From Falsiroseomonas sp051860665 (GTDB lineage Bacteria; Pseudomonadota; Alphaproteobacteria; Acetobacterales; Acetobacteraceae): 64,000 nucleotides of DNA. The translations under genes were made by a program, and so were the position numbers. The stretch spans positions 310,001 through 374,000 of the forward strand of contig NZ_JBHYDM010000002.1 of NCBI RefSeq assembly GCF_051860665.1. Direction: 5' to 3'. Shown piece after piece: positions 51,133 to 64,000 of the stretch. The notes below the pieces were generated by a model that did not search any database, was not told the DNA's origin, and worked only from the letters and a program-made list of their open reading frames with translations. How positions within the stretch are numbered: the stretch's first letter is position 1; the number at the start of each line of letters is the position of its first letter.

Positions 51133-51714
51133 TCAGCGCGCGTCGGCTGCCACCCGCATCGCGCGGATGCGATCCGCCGGCTGCGGCACCATGCCGGACG
51201 GCCCCTGCCCGCGCTTGATCTTGTCCACCGCCTCCATCCCCGCCACCACGCGGCCCCAGATGGTGTATTGCCCATCCAGGTTCGGCGCCGGCGCGAACAT
51301 GATGAAGAACTGGCTATTGGCGCTGTTCGGATTGCTGGTGCGCGCCATGCCGCAGGTGCCGCGCAGGAAGCGCGCCCGGTTCGCCGGCGTGAATTCGGCC
51401 GGCAGGTCGGGCAGGTCGGAGCCGCCGGTGCCGGTGCCCGTCGGGTCGCCGCCCTGCGCCATGAAGCCCTCGATCACGCGATGGAAGGGCGTGTTGTCGT
51501 AAAAGTTGCGGCGCGCCAGCAGCTTGATGCGCTCCACATGGCGCGGCGCCAGCTCCGGCAGCAGCTGGATGGTCACGCGGCCATCCTTCAGCTCCAGGAA
51601 CAGCGTATTCTCCGGGTCCGTCGGCGCCTGGGCCCGCGCCAGGCCGGCGCCGAGCAGCGGGGTGGCGAGGCCGGCGCCGAGCAGGCTGCGGCGGAGCATC
51701 TTGGGTCCGGTCAT
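51133..51714 (-). CDS. Peptidyl-prolyl isomerase, cyclophilin type (exported)
   Basis: The 193-residue cyclophilin has an N-terminal Tat-like signal (MLRRSLLGAGLATPLLGAG, cleavage after ARA) and then the same catalytic sequence as its neighbour (FHRVIEGFMAQGGD, NSANSQFFIM, YTIWGRVVAGM). It should fold proteins in the periplasm. ATG overlaps the coaD stop (ATGA), making it third in the gyrA-coaD-cyclophilin unit. Confidence 0.94.
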   Translation of the reverse strand: MTGPKMLRRSLLGAGLATPLLGAGLARAQAPTDPENTLFLELKDGRVTIQLLPELAPRHVERIKLLARRNFYDNTPFHRVIEGFMAQGGDPTGTGTGGSDLPDLPAEFTPANRARFLRGTCGMARTSNPNSANSQFFIMFAPAPNLDGQYTIWGRVVAGMEAVDKIKRGQGPSGMVPQPADRIRAMRVAADAR

Positions 51715-52224
51715 TCTGCGGCATCCTTGCGATGACGCACGCGCGCCAGCGTGCGTTCCAGGGTCAGCTTCGGCACGAAGGAGGTCACGTCGCCCCCGAG
51801 GGTGGCGACCTCCTTCACAAAGCGGGAGGAGATGAACTGGTTCGTTTCGCTCGCCATCAGGAAGACGGTTTCGACATCCGGCGCCAGGCGATGGTTCATG
51901 CCGGCCATCTGGAATTCGTAGTCGAAATCGGAGACGGCGCGCAGGCCGCGGATGATCATCCGCGCGCTGGACTGCCGCGCGAAATCGATCAGCAGGCCGG
52001 TGAAGGGCACCACCACGATCTCGCTGCCCACCTGGGCGGCGATGGTATCCGTCTCCGCCCGCACCAGCTCCACCCGCTCATCCAGCGAGAACAGCGGGCC
52101 CTTGCCGGAATTGATGGCGACGCCGACCACCAGCCGGTCCACCAGCCGCGCGGCGCGGGCGATGACGTCCAGGTGGCCATTGGTCACCGGGTCGAAGGTG
52201 CCGGGATAGATGCCGATCCGCAGG

Positions 52225-52232
<8 letters not shown>
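51711..52232 (-). CDS. coaD: Phosphopantetheine adenylyltransferase CoaD
   Basis: The 173-residue enzyme catalyses the fourth step of coenzyme A synthesis. It has the nucleotidyltransferase motif YPGTFDPVTNGHLDV, RGLRAVSDFDYEFQMA and SSRFVKEVATLGGDV. The start ATG lies 8 bases inside the 3' end of gyrA, so the genes overlap. A clustering of gyrA, coaD and cyclophilin genes is common in alphaproteobacteria. Confidence 0.95.
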
Positions 52233-55065
<2,833 letters not shown>

Positions 55066-55336
55066 CGCGGATTCCTCATCGATGGCCCTGCACGGCAAGG
55101 CCGGGCAAAGGCGGCGCCAGACGTAGCGGGGGCCGGCGGGGTTGGATTAGGCAATTCCCGGCCCCGGCGGAAGGGGTGCAACCGCGCAGGAGACGGCGAT
55201 TCCCGCCCCGGAGCCGGGCCCGCCACCGCCGCAACGCCGCGTTTCGCATCCGCCGGTCCTGGCTTAGCATGAATGACGAAAGGCCGCATGCGGCGGCGGA
55301 AAGGGTGGCGATGCGGCAGGCGGGCGGGTTCCAGGC

Positions 55337-56176
55337 ATGACGCTGCCCTATATCGACCAGCTTCTGGGCCAATTGGCGCGCGGCAACCCGGCGCTGGAAC
55401 GCAGCTTCGGCCGCCATATCCATTGGGGCTACTGGCCCGACCCGGCCAGCGCCCGCCCCGATTCGCCCGAGGATTACGGCCGGGCCGCGGAACGGCTGAG
55501 CCTGGAGTTGCTGGCCCTCGCCGAGATCCGCCCCGGCATGCGGGTGCTGGATGCCGGCTGCGGCTTCGGCGGCACCCTGGCCACGCTGGACGAACGGGTG
55601 GAGCGGCTGGACCTGGTTGGCCTGAACATCGATCCACGGCAGTTGCAGCGCGCCGCCCGCCTGGCGCAGCCGCGGCCCGGCAGCGCCATCAACTTCGTCG
55701 CGGCCGATGCCTGCACCCTGCCCTTCGCCGATGCCAGCTTCGACCGCGTTCTGGCGGTGGAATGCATCTTCCACTTTCCCTCCCGGAGCGCCTTCCTGGC
55801 GGAGGTGCGGCGGGTGCTGCGCCCGGGCGGCGTGCTGGTTCTGTCGGATTTCGTCCCCTCCCCGCTCTTCGCGCCGCTCGGGCGTCTGACGAAACTGAAG
55901 GCGCTGCGGCGGATCAATCTGCTGGGGGAATGCGACACCTCCTGCACCGCGGCCGGCTACCGGGCGCTGGCAGCGCGGGCCGGGCTGCGGGTGACGACGC
56001 TGCGCGACATCACCCGCCATACCCTGCCTACCTATGCCTTCCTGAAGCACCTGGCCCGGCAGGCCGGCGGCAGCCGGCTGGTGGCCGGCTTCAGCGGGCC
56101 GCTGATCGGGCTGCTGGATTTCTATGGCCGCAGCGGGCTGCTGAAATACAGCCTGCTGCGCTTCGACCGGGGCTGA
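55337..56176 (+). CDS. Class I SAM-dependent methyltransferase
   Basis: The 279-residue protein has motif I VLDAGCGFGGTLATL (about 70-84), the acidic loop GLNIDPRQL, motif II-like ADACTLPFADASFDRVL and RVLRPGGVLVLSDF. The overall pattern resembles UbiE/sterol or tocopherol methyltransferases. The substrate is unknown. A 23-codon reading frame starting at 55269 overlaps its ATG as ATGA and may couple its translation. Confidence 0.88.
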   Translation: MTLPYIDQLLGQLARGNPALERSFGRHIHWGYWPDPASARPDSPEDYGRAAERLSLELLALAEIRPGMRVLDAGCGFGGTLATLDERVERLDLVGLNIDPRQLQRAARLAQPRPGSAINFVAADACTLPFADASFDRVLAVECIFHFPSRSAFLAEVRRVLRPGGVLVLSDFVPSPLFAPLGRLTKLKALRRINLLGECDTSCTAAGYRALAARAGLRVTTLRDITRHTLPTYAFLKHLARQAGGSRLVAGFSGPLIGLLDFYGRSGLLKYSLLRFDRG

Positions 56177-56179
56177 CGC

Positions 56180-57058
56180 TCAGCCGGGATATGGCGCGTG
56201 GTCCTGCAGGCCGAAGCCGGGGTTCTCGCGCTTCCATTCCTCAAGTAGCGGCCGGTCATCCTGGTCCCAGGGATGAAAATCGCGGCGGTAATAGGCCAGG
56301 TAGCTCTGCGCCGAGACGGTGGCGAAGAGATTGCCCAGGCTCGGCCCTGCCTTGCTGTCACCTGCCTTGCGCCCGCGCCCGCGGAGCGCCAGCTTCACCC
56401 GCACCACCGTGAAGGCCACCAGAAGCCCGATGGCGCCGAAGGTGCTGACCATGGCCATGGCCGCGATGCGATGCAGCCAGGCCAGAAGGCCGCGGCCGAA
56501 GACATGCTCATAGACGTCGAAGCAGACCGCCTTGTGCTCGATCTCCTCCGCCGCATGCCACAGCCAGAGGCCGGCAAAGGCAGGGTCCGTCCCCTCCCGC
56601 GCCAGCCAGCGGCGGGACAGCAGGCGTTCCGCCAGCATCGCCGTGAAGTGCTCCAGCGCGCAGGTGATGGCCAGCCGCGTCGCCGGCGGCAGGAAGATCC
56701 GCGCCGCGCCCAGCAGCACCTTCGCGACGGTCTCGAGCTCCGCCCCCAGCACATTCGCCTCGCGCAGCGCGGCGTTGGAGCGTTCATGCTCCTTGGAGTG
56801 CATCGCCTCCTGGAAGATGAAGCGGGAGGCGGCCTCCTTCAGCGCGGGATCGGTGATGCGATCCTTGTAGTGCGCGACGGAGCGGACGAAGAAGGTCTCG
56901 CCGGCCGGGAACAGGAAGGAAATGGCGTTGAGGCCGTCCTCCGTCACCCGTGGAAGGCGGGTCCACGACCTTGCGGCGACCGCATCATAGGCCAGGCGCA
57001 CGCGGCGCCGGATGATCTCGATCGGCGTCTGGCGCGGGTGAGAGGTCGGAGGAATCAC
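56180..57058 (-). CDS. COG3687-type metal-dependent hydrolase (ferritin-like)
   Basis: The 292-residue protein shows a di-metal ferritin-like arrangement of Glu and His: FIFQEAMHSKEHERSN, CALEHFTAML, and HAAEEIEHKAVCFDVY. These match the COG3687 family of predicted metal-dependent hydrolases or di-iron proteins. It also has a hydrophobic segment near residues 215-235 (AMAMVSTFGAIGLLVAFTVV). I choose GTG 57058, giving MIPPTSHPRQTPIEIIRRR; an upstream TTG would read through an inverted repeat. The gene ends 4 bases after the convergent methyltransferase gene. Function unknown. Confidence 0.8.
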   Translation of the reverse strand: MIPPTSHPRQTPIEIIRRRVRLAYDAVAARSWTRLPRVTEDGLNAISFLFPAGETFFVRSVAHYKDRITDPALKEAASRFIFQEAMHSKEHERSNAALREANVLGAELETVAKVLLGAARIFLPPATRLAITCALEHFTAMLAERLLSRRWLAREGTDPAFAGLWLWHAAEEIEHKAVCFDVYEHVFGRGLLAWLHRIAAMAMVSTFGAIGLLVAFTVVRVKLALRGRGRKAGDSKAGPSLGNLFATVSAQSYLAYYRRDFHPWDQDDRPLLEEWKRENPGFGLQDHAPYPG

Positions 57059-57076
57059 GTAAAATAGACTACGTGA
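57055..57076. promoter_or_regulatory. Inverted repeat TCACGTA-N8-TACGTGA at the start of the COG3687 gene
   Basis: A perfect 7-bp inverted repeat with an 8-base A/T-rich spacer overlaps the proposed GTG start codon. The geometry resembles TetR- or GntR-type operators. No regulator gene is nearby to bind it. Confidence 0.5.
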
Positions 57077-57099
57077 CCCTCCGTCTTGCAGCAAGCGCA

Positions 57100-57116
57100 A
57101 GCCCCGTCGTGGGGCT
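57100..57116 (-). terminator. Hairpin AGCCCC-GTCGT-GGGGCT downstream of ssb
   Basis: A 6-bp GC-rich stem with a 5-base loop about 50 bases past the ssb stop. A second hairpin TCTGAGA-AACG-TCTCAGA (57155-57172) overlaps the ssb stop codon itself. Neither has a clear U-run, so termination is tentative. Confidence 0.35.
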
Positions 57117-57167
57117 ACCTCGCCGCGTCTATTCCACCCGACTCGGGACGGTTATCTGAGAAACGTC

Positions 57168-57728
57168 TCAGAACGGGATATCGTCGTCCAGGTCGCTGCC
57201 GCCCTTCGCAGGCGCGCTGCGGCCGCCGCCGCCAGATCGCGCGCCGCCGCCGCTATTGTCCCAACCGCCACCGCCGGAGCGTGCCGGCGCCGAGGAGCGG
57301 CCACCGCCGCCCCCGCCATAGCCGCCACCACCGCCATAGCCGCCGGATTCACCACCGTCGCCGGGATCGGCCCCACCGCCCGCACGCCCACCCAGCAGCG
57401 CGAGCTCGCCACGGAACTGGCGCAGCACGATCTCGGTGGAGTAGCGGTCGGCGCCCGCCTGGTCCTGCCACTTGCGGGTCTCCAGCTGGCCCTCGACATA
57501 GACCTCGGAGCCCTTCTTCAGGTACTTCTCGGCGATCTCGCCCAGCTTCTCATTGAAGATGGCGACCGAATGCCATTCGGTCCGCTCCTGCTGGTTGCCC
57601 TCGCGGTCCTTGTAGCGTTCCGAGGTGGCCAGGCGCAGGTTCACCACCCGGCCGCCATTCTGGAAGTTCCGGACTTCCGGGTCGCGGCCAAGCCGGCCCA
57701 CCAGGATAACTTTGTTGACACCGGCCAT
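57168..57728 (-). CDS. ssb: Single-stranded DNA-binding protein
   Basis: The 186-residue protein has the OB-fold domain (about 1-110; VNKVILVGRLGRDPEVR, SERYKDREG, EWHSVAIFNEKLGEI), a linker of Gly/Ser/Arg repeats (about 115-175), and the acidic interaction tip DLDDDIPF. It protects and organises single-stranded DNA in replication and repair. It is divergent from uvrA with an SOS box between them, so it is likely damage-induced. Confidence 0.97.
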   Translation of the reverse strand: MAGVNKVILVGRLGRDPEVRNFQNGGRVVNLRLATSERYKDREGNQQERTEWHSVAIFNEKLGEIAEKYLKKGSEVYVEGQLETRKWQDQAGADRYSTEIVLRQFRGELALLGGRAGGGADPGDGGESGGYGGGGGYGGGGGGRSSAPARSGGGGWDNSGGGARSGGGGRSAPAKGGSDLDDDIPF

Positions 57729-57860
57729 GGCCGCAATTCCCTCGATCTCAACCGCCGAGGCTAGCCGGAAGGCGAGGTTCCTGCCAGTCGCAGCAGCACT
57801 GCGCCGCGCGCGCCTCGCAAAACCCCTTCCCGACCCACCTATATGGTGGCAGATTAACCA

Positions 57861-57875
57861 GAACACATTGTGAAC
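57861..57875. promoter_or_regulatory. LexA SOS box GAAC-N7-GAAC
   Basis: GAACACATTGTGAAC lies 51 bases before uvrA and 133 bases before ssb. It is an exact match to the alphaproteobacterial LexA box (GTTC/GAAC-N7-direct repeat), which differs from the palindromic CTGTN8ACAG of E. coli. It should let LexA repress both genes. Confidence 0.85.
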
Positions 57876-57926
57876 GCCAGCCCGTCCTGCGGGTCCGGCG
57901 TCCCTTCGAAAATCGGTGGACCATCC

Positions 57927-60803
<2,877 letters not shown>

Positions 60804-60805
60804 GC

Positions 60806-60827
60806 CGCCTCACCATCGCTTGAGGCG
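60806..60827 (+). terminator. Hairpin CGCCTCA-N8-TGAGGCG after uvrA
   Basis: A 7-bp stem with an 8-base loop starts three bases past the uvrA stop. There is no U-tract, so it may be an RNA 3' end stabiliser or a Rho-assisted site. Confidence 0.4.
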
Positions 60828-60895
60828 CGCGGGCCAGGCCACGCCCTCGCCGCATTCCGGAGCTTGGTGAGGGCTCCACAGGATGCGGAGATCGC

Positions 60896-61327
60896 ATGGC
60901 ACGCCCCCCCGCCCGCCGCCCGCTGCTGCTCGCCCTGCCCGCCCTGCTGCTGGCCCGCCCCGGCCTGGCGCAGGGCCAGGTGGAGGAGCTGCGCGGCCGC
61001 CTCACGCCCGATACCTCCGAAAGCTTTGGGCGCTTCGTCGCCGACCACCTGGACCAGGTCATCTCCCTCCGCCTCGCCCTGGCAGCCGAACTGGGCGCCG
61101 TGGCGGAGGAGGGCCGGCTGCGGCTGAGCCTCGACCAGCCGGAGCGCATGCAGGTGACCTTCTTCGGCGGCCACAGCCCGCAGCCCGCCGGCTTCGCCAT
61201 CGATTCGGTCTATCGGGTGCGGAATGACGGCATGCAGATGGGTATTCTCATCTATGGCCTGGACCCGCTGCCGGAAGCGGAGGCCCGCCGCGCCCGGGCA
61301 TCGGTGCGGCCCATCATGCTGGGCTGA
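60896..61327 (+). CDS. Hypothetical secreted protein
   Basis: The 143-residue protein has a Sec signal (RRPLLLALPALLLARPGLAQG, cleavage near residue 26) and a mature domain of about 115 residues with RLTPDTSESFGRFVADHL and DSVYRVRNDGMQMGILIYGL. I do not recognise the family. GGAG stands 5 nt before the ATG. It may be in one transcript with the binding-protein gene that begins 69 bases after it. Confidence 0.7.
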   Translation: MARPPARRPLLLALPALLLARPGLAQGQVEELRGRLTPDTSESFGRFVADHLDQVISLRLALAAELGAVAEEGRLRLSLDQPERMQVTFFGGHSPQPAGFAIDSVYRVRNDGMQMGILIYGLDPLPEAEARRARASVRPIMLG

Positions 61328-61395
61328 GCTTGCCGGGGCCGTCAGGCGGCGGCAGTGTCCGCCGCCTTTGCACCCGGAAGCGACACACCCTGCCC

Positions 61396-62931
61396 ATGCG
61401 CCTGCCCCTTCTCGCCACCGCCCTCGCGCTGGCCGCCCTTCCCGCCGCGGCGCAGGAGTTGCGGATCGGTCTCGCGGCGAACATCACCTCGCTCGACCCG
61501 CATTTCCACGTCATCGGCTCCAACAGCGCGCTGGCCCGCAACATTTTCGATGGCCTGGTGAACCAGGACGACCGGCAACAGCTGGTGCCGGGCCTGGCCG
61601 AATCCTGGCGTGCCGTGGACGGCACCACCTGGGAATTCGTGCTGCGTGAGGGCGCGCGCTTCCATGACGGCGCGCCGGTCGCCGCGGAGGATGTCGCCGC
61701 CAGCCTCCGGCGCATCCCGAAGGTGCGGAACAGCCCCTCCTCCTTCCTGCCCTTCGTGCGGCCGATCACCGGCATCCAGGTGGTGGATGCCCGCACCATC
61801 CGCCTCACCACGGCCGAGCCCTTCCCCCTGCTGCCCGGCGCGCTCAGCCGCATCGCCATCCTGCCCGCGGCGGTCGAGGATGCGGAGACCAGCGACCTCA
61901 ATGCCGGCCGCGGGCTGAACGGCACCGGCCCCTATCGCTTCGTCGCGCATCAGCCGGGCGATCGGGTGGAGCTGGCCGCGGTGGACCCCACGAATCCCTG
62001 GCAGCGCGTCAGCTTCCGCTTCGCCACCAACAATGCCGGCCGCGTCGCCGGGCTGCTGGCCGGCGACCTCGACCTGATCGAGCAGGTGCCGACGCCGGAT
62101 GCCGAAAGGCTGCGCCGCGCGCCGCGCATCGCCATGGCCAGCGCCGCCTCCAACCGCGTGATGTATCTGCACCCCGACCAGGACCGGGACCGCACGCCCT
62201 TCGCCACCGCCAAGGATGGCAGCGCCATCGCCAATCCCTTCCGCGATGCCCGCGTGCGCCGCGCCCTGTCGATGTCCATCAACCGCGCGGCGCTGGTCGA
62301 GCGCGTGATGGATGGCGAGGGCGCGCCCGCCGGCCAGCTGGTGCCAGAGGGCTATTTCGGCCATGCCCCCGCCATCGCCGCGCCGAGCTTCGACCTGCCC
62401 GGCGCCCGCCGCCTGCTGACCGAGGCCGGGCTGCCCAACGGCTTTGCCCTCACCTTCCACGCCACCAACGACCGCTACCCGAATGACGAGCGGGTGGCCC
62501 AGGCGCTGGCGCAGATGTGGACCCGCGCCGGCATCGCAACCCAGGTGGTGGTGCAGCCCGGCAGCGTCTTCTTCACCCGCGCCAGCGCCCGCGACTACAC
62601 GCTGATCATGGGCGGCGCCGCGGCCGAGACGGGCGAGGCTTCCTCCGTCCTGCGCCCGCTGCTCGCCACCTTCGACGCGGCGCGCGGCGACGGCTCCGGC
62701 AATCGCGGCCGCTATTCCAACGCCGAGTTCGACCGCCTGCTGCATCAGGCCCTGGCGACGGTCGAGGACGCGCCGCGGGAGGCGCTGCTGCGCCAGGCGA
62801 CGGAGCTCGCCATCGGCGAGATGGGCGTGATCCCGGTGTTCTTCCTGGCCAATACCTGGGCCTCCCGCGCCGGCATCACCTACCGCCAGCGCTCGGACGG
62901 CTACACCCTGGCGGGGAATGCCGGGCGATGA
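61396..62931 (+). CDS. ABC transporter substrate-binding protein, family 5 (SBP_bac_5)
   Basis: The 511-residue periplasmic receptor has a Sec signal (MRLPLLATALALAALPAAAQ) and family motifs: ITSLDPHFHV near the mature start and ARFHDGAPVAAEDVAASL near residue 92. No permease or ATPase gene is present beside it, so it must use a transporter encoded elsewhere, perhaps the one at the left of the window. Its stop overlaps the nucleoside hydrolase start (ATGA), so the two are translated together. Confidence 0.92.
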   Translation: MRLPLLATALALAALPAAAQELRIGLAANITSLDPHFHVIGSNSALARNIFDGLVNQDDRQQLVPGLAESWRAVDGTTWEFVLREGARFHDGAPVAAEDVAASLRRIPKVRNSPSSFLPFVRPITGIQVVDARTIRLTTAEPFPLLPGALSRIAILPAAVEDAETSDLNAGRGLNGTGPYRFVAHQPGDRVELAAVDPTNPWQRVSFRFATNNAGRVAGLLAGDLDLIEQVPTPDAERLRRAPRIAMASAASNRVMYLHPDQDRDRTPFATAKDGSAIANPFRDARVRRALSMSINRAALVERVMDGEGAPAGQLVPEGYFGHAPAIAAPSFDLPGARRLLTEAGLPNGFALTFHATNDRYPNDERVAQALAQMWTRAGIATQVVVQPGSVFFTRASARDYTLIMGGAAAETGEASSVLRPLLATFDAARGDGSGNRGRYSNAEFDRLLHQALATVEDAPREALLRQATELAIGEMGVIPVFFLANTWASRAGITYRQRSDGYTLAGNAGR

Positions 62932-63860
62932 GGATCCTCATCGATTGCGATCCGGGCGTGGATGACGCCATCGCCCTGCTGCTGGCGCTCGCCTCGCCGG
63001 AGCTGGAGGTGCTGGCCGTCACCACGGTGGCCGGCAATGTCCCGGCCGAGCGGACCTTCGAGAATGGCCGCCGCGTGGTGGCGCTGGCCGGGCGGCCGGA
63101 GGTGCCGGTGCATCGAGGCTGCGAAGGCCCGCTGCTTGGCCCGGTGCTGCGCGGCAAATACAGCGGCGAGGGCGGCCTCGGCGGCTCGCTGCTGCCCGAA
63201 AGCGCGGCGCCGGTCGCAGCCGGGCATTCGGTGGATGTGCTGATCGCGCATCTGCTGGCGGCTGCGGAGGCCGGCGCGCCGATCACCGTCTGCACGCTCG
63301 GCCCGCTGACCAACCTGGCCGTCGCCCTGGCGCGAGAGCCGGGGATCGTCCGCGGCATGGACCGAATCGTCGCCATGGCGGGCGCCTTCGCCGCCGGCGG
63401 CAACCGCACGCCGAGCGCCGAATTCAACGTGCTGGCCGATGCCCATGCGGCGGAGATGGTGCTGCGCTGCGGCGTGCCGGTGGTGCTGGCGCCGCTCGAC
63501 CTCACCTTCCAGGCCCTGGCGACCCCGGCGCGCGTGGCGGATCTGCGGGCGCGCGGTGGCCGGATCACCAGCCTCGCCGCCGACCTCATCACCTTCTACG
63601 ACCGCAACGACCCCGCCCGCTACGGCGAGCCCGGCGGCCCGCTGCACGACCCGACCGTGATCGCCTACCTCCTGCGGCCGGAGCTGTTCGGCGGAAGGCC
63701 GGCACATGTGGCGGTCGAGCTGACCGGGCAGCACAGCTTCGGCCAGACGGTCGGCGACTTCTTCGGCACCACGGGCAAGCCGCACAACGCGACGGTGCTG
63801 AACCGCCTGGACGCGCCCGGCTTCTTCGACCTGCTGTGGGAAAGGCTGACCCGGAGCTAG
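62928..63860 (+). CDS. Inosine/uridine-preferring nucleoside hydrolase
   Basis: The 310-residue enzyme has the calcium-binding motif LIDCDPGVDDAIALLLAL at its N-terminus (Asp6, Asp8, Asp12, Asp13), the GGNRTPSAEFNVLADAHAAE region, and the catalytic-site HDPTVIAY near residue 242. It splits ribonucleosides into base and ribose. No signal peptide is seen. ATG overlap with the upstream receptor suggests that the receptor brings in a nucleoside-containing compound or its precursor. Confidence 0.93.
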   Translation: MRILIDCDPGVDDAIALLLALASPELEVLAVTTVAGNVPAERTFENGRRVVALAGRPEVPVHRGCEGPLLGPVLRGKYSGEGGLGGSLLPESAAPVAAGHSVDVLIAHLLAAAEAGAPITVCTLGPLTNLAVALAREPGIVRGMDRIVAMAGAFAAGGNRTPSAEFNVLADAHAAEMVLRCGVPVVLAPLDLTFQALATPARVADLRARGGRITSLAADLITFYDRNDPARYGEPGGPLHDPTVIAYLLRPELFGGRPAHVAVELTGQHSFGQTVGDFFGTTGKPHNATVLNRLDAPGFFDLLWERLTRS

Positions 63861-64000
63861 AGCGTTTTCACCTCAGCCGGAATCGGATTGGGGATTCCGG
63901 CACGGGTCGTCAGTGTGATTCATAGGCGTCCGGTGATCTGGCCGGAGGGTGTGATGGCGTGGCGGTCTGGGCTGGCCTACTCGCAGGATCTGCGCGAGCG
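63857..64000 (+). mobile_element. Left end of a probable IS630-type element (cut by window edge)
   Basis: The sequence after the hydrolase stop reads CTAGAGCGTTTTCACC, then a perfect 9-bp inverted repeat GCCGGAATC / GATTCCGGC (63876-63884 and 63893-63901), then a transposase-like start. The CTAGAGCGTTTTC block resembles a widespread alphaproteobacterial intergenic repeat family. TA at 63858-63859, within the hydrolase stop codon, would suit IS630 target choice. The other end is outside the window. Confidence 0.45.
63954..64000 (+). CDS. Transposase, N-terminal fragment (IS630-like), truncated by window edge
   Basis: After GGAGGG and a 4-base gap, ATG opens a frame reading MAWRSGLAYSQDLRE to the window end. 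This resembles the first residues of IS630-family transposases (YSxDLRxRV). Only 15 residues are visible, so the call rests on a short match. Confidence 0.5.
   Translation, partial: MAWRSGLAYSQDLRE

Noticed and set aside
57230..57400. Tandem GGC-rich repeats as a possible repeat element or array
   Set aside because: They encode the Gly/Ser linker of SSB, a normal feature of that protein.

Overview
The window is about 70% G+C and gene-dense, with short or overlapping gene junctions and frequent GTG/TTG starts. Three things point to an alphaproteobacterium: a GAAC-N7-GAAC SOS box between ssb and uvrA, an sdhE-mfd operon divergent from recG, and a GyrA with Ala at the position of E. coli Ser83. 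Gene content fits an Acetobacteraceae (Roseomonas-like) chromosome, but that assignment is inference.

1-2.1 kb: the left edge holds the 5' part of a class II lanthipeptide synthetase gene (LanM), cut off at the catalytic GGTD motif. It lies 19 bp downstream of an MDR-family oxidoreductase gene. 2.3-18.8 kb: an uptake and catabolic island. It contains a complete oligopeptide-type ABC transporter without its own binding protein (two permeases, two ATPases), three family-5 solute-binding proteins, an amidase-signature hydrolase, a class III aminotransferase, a fused alpha-beta 2-oxoacid dehydrogenase E1, a penicillin-acylase-family hydrolase and an FCD-type GntR regulator. All three divergent promoter regions of the six outer transcripts carry the same 8-bp palindrome GATATATC, so they probably form one GntR regulon that imports and breaks down an amide- or peptide-like compound.

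18.9-23 kb: a ribbon-helix-helix regulator with a PHB-depolymerase-type esterase, small hypothetical proteins, a DUF4345-like membrane protein, a single-domain globin and a FrnE-like DsbA protein. 23-31 kb: mfd and sdhE (apparently with a CTG start), recG, and a chemoreceptor. 31-36 kb: a GldA/GldF/GldG/DUF4340 ABC-transporter-like operon ending in a Nudix hydrolase. 36-48 kb: a signalling cluster with two paralogous orphan sensor kinases and one GAF-GGDEF-EAL-sensor-HisKA-HATPase-REC protein of about 1410 residues. Between the two kinases lie msrP, a small two-helix membrane protein with a likely CTG start, and two glycosyltransferases.

48-64 kb: nhaA with a long structured leader, a cupin protein, tRNA-Lys(UUU), twin cyclophilins (one cytoplasmic, one exported) in an operon with gyrA and coaD, a methyltransferase, a ferritin-like COG3687 protein behind a perfect inverted repeat, ssb and uvrA sharing an SOS box, a small secreted protein, and a fourth binding protein translationally coupled to a nucleoside hydrolase. 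The right edge carries what looks like the start of an IS630-type element.
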